A stretch of DNA of 5,862 nt from Flavobacterium sp. (lineage in GTDB: Bacteria; Bacteroidota; Bacteroidia; Flavobacteriales; Flavobacteriaceae): NCBI GenBank assembly GCA_016721735.1, contig JADKHM010000018.1:1-5862 (forward strand). Reading direction: 5' to 3'. The translations under genes were made by a program, and so were the position numbers. Each line of letters begins with the position of its first letter. The first letter of the stretch is position 1. The notes below the pieces were generated by a model. That model was given only the letters and a program-made list of their open reading frames with translations, was not told the origin of the DNA and searched no databases. Below are positions 1 through 5,862 of the stretch, piece by piece.

Positions 1-494
1 GTCTGGCACAACCACTTCAACATCTTTTTCTCCCAATTCATTTTTATTTCAAATAGCCAAGGGTAAGCAGGCATTATTGATTTCTCTACTACTGTTCTGG
101 GTTGATAGAGGTGTAATAAATTCCGACCCAAACTGGAGTTTGTAGAGTTCCTATATTCGTCTGCAAATCGGAGCAGTTCTTTCTGTTGCCCATTAAGGTA
201 GCTGTGTTTGTCCAAATCTGTTCTCGAAATCAGCATAATCAGCGGAAATTATTCGGGTTGCTGACCCAAACATTGTCCATATCTACATTTCCTAACTTGT
301 TGGGTGCTGGCACCACACAACTTAGACGGATGGGACTTTTACCGAGATAGGCTTCTTGACTGAATGGCTCATAGCCAGGCAATGGTTCATTATTATCTTG
401 ATTGATGGCGGGCATTATTGCATTATATTGTAAGACCAACAAATAGTCCCAGTGCCGTTCTCTGAATAGTTTTTATGATTATCGAAAAATTCAT
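1..494 (-). pseudogene. ccoO: cbb3-type cytochrome c oxidase subunit II (CcoO-like), frameshifted and cut by window edge
   Basis: Membrane-anchored monohaem cytochrome c subunit that passes electrons to the CcoN haem-copper subunit of a cbb3-type terminal oxidase. The start ATG (494-492) overlaps the ccoN stop as ATGA, which suggests translational coupling. Reading across frames gives an N-terminal membrane anchor (TALGLFVGLTI, near 430-465), then IMPAINQDNNEPLPGYEP, then a haem c site near 304-319. There the visible frame gives CVVPAP, but moving a few bases restores a CVACHTQQ-type CXXCH motif. Near 62-115 comes HLYQPRTVVEKSIMPAYPW, the hallmark CcoO segment whose MPAYPW Met is the likely sixth haem ligand (inference). 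At least four frame changes are needed. The 3' end lies beyond position 1, so later cytochrome subunits of the operon cannot be seen. The family call is firm; whether the gene is truly broken is uncertain. Confidence 0.82.
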
Positions 495-2234
495 TTCGTA
501 TATATTAATTTGTTACTTCTTGATTGACCTATTACCACCTTTGCATTTAGAATGTCTTTTTTGAGTGAAGTGGGTATTTCTATCTCTGCCTCTTTACCGC
601 TACACATAAAAGTTGTGGGCAAACACAAACAGAAAGCATACACATCAATGAGCCACCGATGGCACGCCAAAGCCAATACGGAGCCATCAGTCTACACTTT
701 CAACAAATGATTTGGCACCTTCCATCACATCAATCCACAGGTGGCAAGCCGTACGATTAAAGGGAATCCCGTGTAGAATAACAATCGATGATTCCAACCA
801 AAAATGAGAACTAATAGTAATTTGAGAATTAGTTCTTTCCTGTCAATCTTGGTACGACAGTATAAATGAACCCCAAAGCATAAAGCAGATGTCCATACAT
901 TGTGAGATACGAATGAGCTACGGTAAAATCAGTAAATGACACACCAAATTGGTAAACTTAAGCTTCGAAGTTCTCACAATTAGACTGTAAAAAATAAAAT
1001 ATGATGCCAATTAAGTAAAACGGAAGACGCTAACTGCAAGCTTGTGCCAAGATCCTTTGAAAGTCATCAAAGAAATTTGTAGTACCAGCAACAACGGGAA
1101 TTATCATACCGCGCTTCCACAATGGCAACAGTTTGCAACCACCAAGAGAATCGCACTAAAATGAAATGATGTGTTCCAATTAAAGTATAAAAAAGGATTT
1201 GAACCCAAACGCCAAAATCCTAAACTATAAGAGTATATAGGTTTATTTAATTGTTGAGGAGAAAATAATACATCAATCCGAGATTGAAAAGCATAAACCA
1301 CATTCCAACGCCCTGATGCATATAGTAGCCTTGAACAATAGTTTCGCCCAATCCATTTTTGCCAACTTGGCCAATACGCAATTACGGCAATCACCAATAG
1401 AAACATCATTGCAGAAATGATATACCAATTAGATACGTAAATTTCTTTGGTCGTTCTTTTGGCTATGGTTTTGTAAAAGTTTTTAAGTGAAATGATAACG
1501 CCAATACCAAACAACGCCATCACTGGCCAGATGTATTCTCTGTATTCGCCACCACCATTGTTGATACCAGCCATTAAAATAAACTACCAAGGATAACGGG
1601 GCGTTTATAAGTATTAGGTACGGTAACCTGTTTTTACACGCACGATTGGTACATTGCTAACTCTCGAATTACATAATACGCTTAGGCCCAACATTGCCAA
1701 TGATGCCCAACCCCCAAAATACAGCGTTTGTGTGTACAGGTCGTAATCTTCCAAAGCTCAACCAACTGTAATGGTCAACATCTGGAGCAAACAAATTTAA
1801 TCCCTACATATTCCCAACCGTAGTTTCAAACAACAACCAAAAAGTGGCACAACCTAAATACCATAGAATGAGTTTGGTTAAATCAGGTTCAATATAAGGT
1901 CTTACCTGACTTTTTTTCTTTGTTCAATAAATCGCAACGAACTTGCTTCGCTCATTATCAATCAAACCTTTTCGTCTATAGGTGTCGTATCGCCAGCTAG
2001 TTCATTATAGATAAAGAATATTCAAGTTCCTTTTACGTTGCTCTAATTTTTGCACTTCTTCGACACTCAGACCTTTCAAGTATTCATTAAATTTTTCGAG
2101 TTCTTTTTCTTCAAGAAATTATTTAGAATATTTTGGCTTTTATGATTACTAATATCGAACAACAATTACTGGTATGGCAATTAGCAATAGTGTGATGATG
2201 ATGCCTGATTCGCTGAATATATTTTTGTTTCCAT
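491..2234 (-). pseudogene. ccoN: cbb3-type cytochrome c oxidase subunit I (CcoN-like), multiply frameshifted
   Basis: Catalytic haem-copper subunit that reduces O2 to water in the inner membrane. The start ATG is at 2234-2232, after AAGGAA. Segments in order: a membrane helix (ESGIIITLLLIAIPVIVV, about 2150-2217); a charged, probably coiled linker (LEKFNEYLKGLSVEEVQK); FGRLRPVHTNAVFWG with a haem b His at 1732-1734; MAGINNGGGEYREYIWPV (from 1574); GYYMHQGVGMWF with the CuB His at 1316-1318; and ILFYTLIGTHHFI with the paired CuB His at 1166-1171. The Tyr six residues before that pair (1187-1189) matches the cross-linked active-site Tyr of cbb3 oxidases. Next come FTDFTVAHSYLTMYGHL (near 895-935), PRLTGK, and LMAPYWLWRAIGGSLM (near 650-695). 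About 580 codons, close to the Bacteroidota form. Eight or more frame changes and an in-frame TAG near 1803-1805. The usual HSH haem motif reads HSY. An NO-reductase-like role is less likely because the Tyr is present. Confidence 0.85.
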
Positions 2235-2248
2235 TTCCTTATTTGTAT

Positions 2249-2264
2249 TGGATATAATTGTCAC
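2249..2264. promoter_or_regulatory. Operator-like motif upstream of ccoN
   Basis: On the plus strand this reads TGGATATAATTGTCAC. Its GGATATAWTTGTC core matches the motif in front of the regulator gene at 2755-2770 at all but one position. It lies 14 bases before the ccoN start codon. It sits just downstream of a poor -7 box (AAAATTTG on the minus strand, 2273-2280), so a bound protein would cover the transcription start. That position suits repression. The identity of the binding protein is inferred from the adjacent Rrf2 gene. Confidence 0.55.
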
Positions 2265-2288
2265 TATTTATTCAAATTTTTTAACGTT

Positions 2289-2709
2289 TTAAAAGGTCAA
2301 CTCTTTTTCATAATCCATTGCTAAAGTTTTTTCGGTAGTAGTTTCAAGCATTTTCTTAAGTTCATCTCGTATCACTTTAAATTGATTGTGCACAGGACAA
2401 GGTTTATCAGCATTGCATTTTTTTAATCCCAAGCCACAACCCTTATAAACCTTATCGCCATCAATTATAAACAATTGAACTTAATTTACCTTTTCCAATT
2501 CACTTTTGTCCATTTGAAAAGCCACCAGTTGGTCCTTTGTCAGAATTGATAATGTTGCTTTTGACAATCGCTGTAATATTTTGAAGTATATGCCGAAGGT
2601 GATTCAATAGCTTCTGCCACATCCTTTAAGCTCACTTTTCTGTCAAGCAAGATTGCTCTGCAATGAAAATTGCGCCCCTAATACCGTATTCACAAGCTTT
2701 TGAAAACAT
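2289..2709 (-). pseudogene. Rrf2-family Fe-S transcriptional regulator (NsrR/IscR-like), frameshifted
   Basis: DNA-binding regulator of the Rrf2 family, whose members sense NO, O2 or iron-sulphur status through a cluster held by three Cys. The start at 2709 gives MFSKACEYGIRGAIFIAEQS, the usual Rrf2 opening. Frame-hopping then yields KVSLKDVAEAIESPSAYTSK (recognition part of the winged helix), ILQRLSKA, and IINSDKGPTGGFS (the wing). The C-terminal part is intact from 2474: CGLGLKKCNADKPCPVH carries the Cys triplet with spacing C-x6-C-x5-C, then a helix ends at 2289. Total about 140 codons, normal for the family. Roughly five one-base indels occur, several in A runs (for example near 2579 and 2505). 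The gene lies 54 bases upstream of ccoN in the same direction, and its own promoter carries the same operator-like motif. The call is Rrf2 with high confidence; which signal it senses is not decidable from sequence. Confidence 0.85.
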
Positions 2710-2728
2710 CTTTTACTTTTTATCGCTG

Positions 2729-2736
2729 CAAAGATA
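2729..2736 (-). promoter_or_regulatory. Bacteroidota-type -7 promoter box of the Rrf2 gene
   Basis: On the minus strand this reads TATCTTTG, a full match to the Bacteroidota -7 consensus TAnnTTTG, 19 bases before the start codon. No convincing TTTG -33 box stands at the usual spacing. The operator-like motif begins 18 bases upstream and occupies the place of the -33 region. Confidence 0.55.
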
Positions 2737-2754
2737 AGTATTTTATTTTAATAG

Positions 2755-2770
2755 TGGATATATTTGTCCA
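2755..2770. promoter_or_regulatory. Operator-like imperfect palindrome upstream of the Rrf2 gene
   Basis: On the plus strand this reads TGGATATATTTGTCCA, with TGGA/TCCA arms and 10 of 14 symmetric positions in the GGA...TCC core. It covers the expected -33 region of the regulator's promoter, which suits autoregulation. A near copy lies in front of ccoN at 2249-2264. Assignment to the Rrf2 protein is inference. Confidence 0.6.
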
Positions 2771-2802
2771 ATATTGTTTAAAGGCGTGGAAAATTGGCTC
2801 TT

Positions 2803-2851
2803 TTTGGGGTTTGCCTTTGTGTCGGCTTATGCGGAAGGGGCAAACCCCAAA
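2803..2851. repeat. Perfect 13-bp inverted repeat (long hairpin)
   Basis: The left arm TTTGGGGTTTGCC (2803-2815) is exactly complementary to GGCAAACCCCAAA (2839-2851), with a 23-base loop. The stem is GC-rich for this AT-rich surrounding. It is not followed by a T run, so it does not look like a classic intrinsic terminator. Confidence 0.8.
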
Positions 2852-2877
2852 TGTGCCAATGCGAGCCTAATAAAATT

Positions 2878-2925
2878 ATTTTTAAAATGTGCGGTGGGAA
2901 AATTTTTAAAACCTTGCGTTGGCTT
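2878..2925. repeat. Imperfect tandem repeat, unit about 24 bp
   Basis: Two copies begin with the identical ATTTTTAAAA (2878-2887 and 2902-2911). Each continues into a similar GT-rich tail (TGTGCGGTGGG versus CCTTGCGTTGG). The spacing between copies is 24 bases. Confidence 0.5.
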
Positions 2926-3071
2926 TAGTGTCGGCAAAATGGTCTGGTCGGTGTCAGGTTACAGCGAAATTGTCAACGAGTTTTGTCGCCCGAGAATTTA
3001 TTTGGTAGTCAAAAGTCTGGTCGTTTTGGTGTCCGTTTGATTGTTGCACGGTCGTCTTTAGGCTTGCTTAT

Positions 3072-3092
3072 AACGTCAGTTCGTGCAAAAAC
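3072..3092 (+). repeat. Left terminal inverted repeat of the IS1182 element
   Basis: Reads AACGTCAG, then TTC, then GTGCAAAAAC going inward. It pairs with 4716-4736 at 18 of 21 positions, with the three mismatches together in the middle. Confidence 0.75.
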
Positions 3093-3110
3093 AAATATAA
3101 GAATTCGCTT

Positions 3111-4636
3111 TTATCTTATTACGCTCCATAATGGCTTATAGGATGAAAATATTTCGAGAGTTGTAATCCGCTCAATAGCGCGCCTGATTTCTGAAAACGA
3201 TAAAAAACACCTCTCCAGGCGTGTTTTTAGCCCTGAAAAGCCTAAAATGCCTGTAGCCCGGACAAAGTTGTACACCAGGAATATGATTCCAAACTCGCCG
3301 TTGTTCTTTTTCAGACCCTTTAACAGGATGTGGTCGTAGCCCCATTGTCGTTTGATGGTGCCGAAGGGGTGTTCACAAAGTTGCTGTCGTTGTTGATAGA
3401 GCTCTTTTTGTGCCAATAGCCGCCTGTTGTTGGCCTCTACCGCTTCTGCGTTTTCACTCCTGTCTATGATTCTTCCATTGGGGTTGGTGGTGCATTCGCT
3501 TCGCACCGGACAAGTTTTGCAGGCGTTCGTTTTGTAGTGCTTTACCTGTGTGGAACTGGTCTTCCGGTACTTCTTGGTGTACCAGGTTCCGGTGGTTGTC
3601 ATAATATGACCTTCCGGACAAGTATATTGATCTTTCTTCTCGTTATAAGTAAAGCGCTCTCCGTAGTAGGTGGGTGTAGGTACAATTTTACTTCGGTTAA
3701 CTTCCTGGAAAGCTACGAAGGTGATGATGTCATTGTCCATACATTGCTTCAACTGTTCTCCATTGTGATATCCTTTATCTGTAAGGCTTTTACTTCGTTC
3801 TTTTGGCAGATTTGCTTGACTTCATACGCCATCGGAAACAACGCCTTACGATCGTTGGTGTTGGTTGTCTGGTAGTGTACGATGAGCTTGTTGGATTCAT
3901 CTACTGCTGTCTGTACATTGAGCTACTTACGTCGCTGCCATACAAAATCATTGATCGGGAATCCGGATCGGTGGTAGATATTTTGATCGGTATCTGTGCT
4001 GATGAGCAGTTCCTGTAAATGATCATACTTTAATCACGCTCTGTTTGTTGCCAAAATCTTTCCTTAGCCAACGTTTCCTTTTCTTCAACATCAGAATATC
4101 CATCTCACTAAGTACGTTTTGATCTCATCGTTTACATGGTCAATCTGGCGGTCGATCTTCGCCTGATTATAATTATTCTTTTTAGAGTTAACGGCTCTGA
4201 ATTTAGAAGAGTCAATGCCGATGGTATCACCGTCAATTAAACTCCAGCTTCTGCAACATTGAACAAAATGGCGGAACAGATTTCTAAAGGCTTCCGGATT
4301 TTCACTTCTAAAGCCGGCAATGGTTCGGAAGCAAGGTTGTAATCCCTTCAACAACCAGATCAGTTCTACATTTCTTTTGCATTCCCGTTCAAGTAACCGG
4401 GATGTGCGAATGCGATTTAAATAACCATACAAGTATAGTTTCAGTAAATCAGCCGGATCATAACATGGTCTTCCTTCTTCATTAGACACTGCTTTCTCAA
4501 ACCCCAATTTCTTTAAGTCAAGTCCATTGATAAAAATCTCTACCAAACGCACCACATTGTTCTCGTCAATCATTTCATCCACTGTCACAGGGAAAAGTGC
4601 AGTCTGTGTGCGATCAAATCCGGAAACATAAGCCAT
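3111..4636 (-). pseudogene. IS1182-family DDE transposase, frameshifted
   Basis: Cut-and-paste type DDE transposase moving the surrounding element. I chose the ATG at 4636-4634 because MAYVSGFDRTQTALFP is the usual family start. The open frame running further upstream to 4834 crosses the terminal repeat and is not coding. The N-terminal part (LLKLYLYGYLNRIRTSR, FRTIAGFRSENPEAFRNLF) is intact. The first catalytic Asp is in IGIDSSKFRAVNSKK (4211-4213). The second is in TDKGYHNGEQ (3777-3779), and the Glu is in CEHPFGTIKRQWGYD (3372-3374). A Cys cluster (YTCPEGH, ACKTCPVRSEC) lies between the last two, as is usual. The span is about 508 codons, normal length. The frame breaks near 4100-4115 and again several times between 3780 and 4090; STTDPDSRSM (near 3950-3980) is readable there. 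As given the gene could not make an active enzyme. Confidence 0.88.
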
Positions 4637-4715
4637 GTGATTACATTTTTTATACAGCAGAAAGTTAAAATGAGAAAGCGCGAATGTGAAATTGTATTCA
4701 GCTAATTTATCAACC

Positions 4716-4736
4716 GTTTTTGCACAGTCTGACGTT
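4716..4736 (-). repeat. Right terminal inverted repeat of the IS1182 element
   Basis: Read inward on the minus strand this is AACGTCAG, then ACT, then GTGCAAAAAC. It is the partner of 3072-3092 and lies about 80 bases upstream of the transposase start codon. Confidence 0.75.
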
Positions 4737-4738
4737 TT

Positions 4739-4848
4739 GCGGCTTAGCCGAAGTGGGATTGGTTGACGAGATCCTTCACTTGAAAACGAAGTTACAAAGA
4801 AACCGAAATTCTCAACCTTCCTAAATGCCCCCAATTTTGGCTAAGCCG
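4739..4848. repeat. 10-bp inverted repeat pair flanking about 90 bp
   Basis: CGGCTTAGCC at about 4740-4749 is exactly complementary to GGCTAAGCCG at about 4839-4848. Beyond five unpaired bases on each side, GGG and CCC also pair, giving an imperfect arm of about 18 bases. Each arm is itself nearly palindromic. Confidence 0.6.
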
Positions 4849-4860
4849 TTGTTGCACTAA

Positions 4861-4878
4861 ACCCCGTATTCACGGGGT
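4861..4878. repeat. Tight hairpin, 7-bp stem and 4-base loop
   Basis: ACCCCGT (4861-4867) and ACGGGGT (4872-4878) pair perfectly around ATTC. AACTTG follows at once. There is no T run, so an intrinsic terminator is unlikely. Position 70 bases before a recombinase of the IS91-associated type raises the possibility of an element end with a subterminal hairpin (inference). Confidence 0.6.
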
Positions 4879-4948
4879 AACTTGTAATAACCAGGACTGA
4901 ATAGGTTTCCGGATGTTTCATCGTAGAAGATGTGCTAACAATTCTAAT

Positions 4949-5862
4949 ATGAAAACATCAACAAGAGAACAGGGATCCATGACCTGGTTAAACAAGCACG
5001 TAAAAGCAGGATTTGAGGATTTTTGCAAGCGTCTGAGCAGAAAATTCGTGGGCTGGTAAGAGCGATAGCACGCTTAATTGCTACACTCGTCATTTCGCGG
5101 CGATGGCTCTGCATTTCGAATGTATGCCTACTGGAACTGGACCATGGAGCAAATTGAGAGTATCTGGAACTGATGCTGGAGCAGCACGATAACCCTCGAG
5201 TCGTACTTTAAGGTTTGTGGTGTATAGTCTTCGGTTTGCGTTTAAAGCAGAGGGTCTGGACTATAAGCGCATTTCCTGCGGCGATTAAACACGAGAAGAA
5301 ATTGCCGGTTATCTAAGCCGTACCAGATGCGCAGGTTGCTACGCGTTTCCGGTACTGTTGAAGACCGATGCCCGATCGGACTGCCCTGCCGGCTGCGGAT
5401 TGCGCTGTATGGAAGTGCGAAGTATTAAACTTTCTGATATCGATTTTGATCGCCGTCAGTTGCACATCCGTCCAGTAAAGGGAGGAAGGATCGTTACGTG
5501 CCATTGAGTGAGATGCTGTGCCGCGGCTTAAAGGCCCATATCGAAGCGGAGAACCCGACAACCTATCTGTTTAACGGTAAACCAGACGGACAGGCTGAGG
5601 GCGATTTCGACAGTCGTTGTTCTCCAACGCGGAGTGCAATGGTGGCGCTTTTCCTTTCTCTGAGGCCTGTAAAGCAGCTGAGTGAGGTGAGGAGTCATCG
5701 GTGCAGACACTTCGGCATGTATGCTACTCATTACTCGAAGATGGACTGGATATCGTTTGATAAAGGAACTCACTCGTCAGTGAACGTATAGAGACTACAG
5801 ATGATCTATCTGCACGTAGCTAAGAATGGAAGAAAAGCACCGTTCTCTCCACCGGATACACT
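4949..5862 (+). pseudogene. Tyrosine recombinase (phage-integrase family), frameshifted and cut by window edge
   Basis: Site-specific recombinase that breaks and rejoins DNA through a phosphotyrosine. The start ATG at 4949 gives MKTSTREQ. Frame-hopping recovers an N-terminal core-binding domain (YTRHFAAMALHFECMPT, near 5083-5135; VYSLRFAFKAEGLDYKRIS, near 5222-5275) and then the catalytic domain. GCGLRCMEVRSIKLSDIDF carries catalytic Arg I at 5403-5405. PVKGRKDRYVPLSEMLCRGL carries the beta-hairpin Lys after one extra base is removed. TLRH near 5707-5718 is Arg II of the HxxR motif, but the His reads Gln. HSSVN holds the late His (5771-5773), and MIYLHVAKNGRKAPF holds the nucleophile Tyr (5807-5809). 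The tail ...FSPPDT is almost the end of the family, so few residues are missing. This tail type is common in recombinases paired with IS91-like transposases; such a partner would lie beyond the right edge. The region is GC-richer than the oxidase genes, which suggests transfer. Confidence 0.85.

Larger units (their letters stand above)
2771..3071. other. Non-coding spacer with hairpin and short internal repeats
   Basis: About 300 bases between the regulator promoter and the insertion sequence. A long plus-strand open frame exists (2774-3040), but it begins on ATT, has no ribosome-binding site, is low in complexity and resembles no family I know, so I treat it as chance. The stretch is GT-rich on the plus strand. 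It holds a perfect 13-bp inverted repeat (2803-2815/2839-2851), GTGTCGGC twice (2819-2826, 2928-2935), GTCTGGTCG twice (2942-2950, 3015-3023) and an imperfect tandem repeat at 2878-2925. It could be a dispersed chromosomal repeat or a structured RNA; the window cannot tell. Confidence 0.5.
3072..4736 (-). mobile_element. IS1182-family insertion sequence (about 1665 bp)
   Basis: The boundaries are set by terminal inverted repeats at 3072-3092 and 4716-4736, which share AACGTCAG-N3-GTGCAAAAAC (18 of 21 positions). One transposase gene on the minus strand fills the element. It starts about 80 bases inside the right repeat and stops about 19 bases inside the left one. The length fits the family. 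No target-site duplication is evident next to the repeats: the left flank ends GCTTAT and the right flank begins TTGCGG. The element sits at the edge of the structured spacer. Confidence 0.78.
4737..4948. other. Spacer between the insertion sequence and the integrase
   Basis: No gene is visible here. It holds an inverted pair CGGCTTAGCC (with one extra base of offset) and GGCTAAGCCG about 90 bases apart, and a tight hairpin at 4861-4878. The open minus-strand frame crossing it continues from the transposase but resembles no protein. Confidence 0.5.

Noticed and set aside
491..2234. Nitric oxide reductase NorB instead of CcoN
   Set aside because: The active-site Tyr in YTLIGTHH and the adjoining CcoO-type subunit with MPAYPW fit a cbb3 oxidase better; an NO-related signal may still control it.
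2774..3040. Plus-strand open frame of 88 codons
   Set aside because: It starts on ATT, has no ribosome-binding site and resembles no family known to me. It overlaps a perfect hairpin and short repeats that explain the sequence better.
3537..4018. Two plus-strand open frames opposite the transposase
   Set aside because: They are antisense to a recognisable DDE transposase and show no family features.
4637..4834. N-terminal extension of the transposase frame
   Set aside because: It runs across the terminal inverted repeat and out of the element, while MAYVSGFDRTQ is the normal family start.
4861..4878. Intrinsic terminator
   Set aside because: The stem is not followed by a T run on either strand and no gene ends next to it.
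4737..4948. Integron attC site
   Set aside because: The inverted repeats do not contain the paired RYYYAAC/GTTRRRY core sites.
5313..5773. Two minus-strand open frames opposite the integrase
   Set aside because: They lie antisense to recognisable recombinase motifs (GLR, TLRH, IYLH) and are chance frames.
1..5862. CRISPR array or RNA genes
   Set aside because: No regularly spaced identical repeats and no tRNA or rRNA signatures were seen on either strand.

Overview
The window reads as a piece of a Bacteroidota (Bacteroidetes) genome or metagenomic contig. The evidence is protein similarity by eye: a Bacteroidota-style Rrf2 regulator, a split ccoN/ccoO pair, an IS1182-family transposase and an IS91-associated type of tyrosine recombinase. 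AT-rich spacers and a TAnnTTTG-type -7 box before the regulator agree with this. No rRNA, tRNA or CRISPR array is visible.

Layout. (1) Positions 1-2709, minus strand: a respiratory locus read right to left. It holds an Rrf2-family Fe-S regulator (2709-2289), then a cbb3-type (haem-copper) oxidase subunit I, CcoN-like (2234-491), then the cytochrome c subunit II, CcoO-like (494 to beyond the left edge). CcoN and CcoO overlap by ATGA. A nearly identical motif, GGATATAWTTGTC, lies in front of both the regulator and ccoN, so the regulator probably controls itself and the oxidase. (2) Positions 2710-3071: a non-coding stretch with a perfect 13-bp inverted repeat and short internal repeats. (3) Positions 3072-4736: an IS1182-family insertion sequence, with 21-bp imperfect terminal inverted repeats (18/21) and one transposase on the minus strand. 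(4) Positions 4737-4948: a non-coding spacer with a 10-bp inverted-repeat pair and a tight 7-bp hairpin. (5) Positions 4949-5862, plus strand: a tyrosine recombinase (integrase), cut by the right edge near its C-terminus.

The dominating oddity is that every gene, of whatever type, is broken by several one-base insertions or deletions, many of them in homopolymers. Correct family sequence can be recovered by hopping between frames. That pattern fits uncorrected long-read sequence better than natural decay of one locus, although decay cannot be excluded. Gene calls therefore rest on frame-hopped reading, and boundaries are approximate within each gene. Nothing here is clearly a new biological system. 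The best candidates for new knowledge are the shared operator-like motif, the structured 2803-3071 spacer, and the hairpin before the integrase as a possible end of an IS91-like element.
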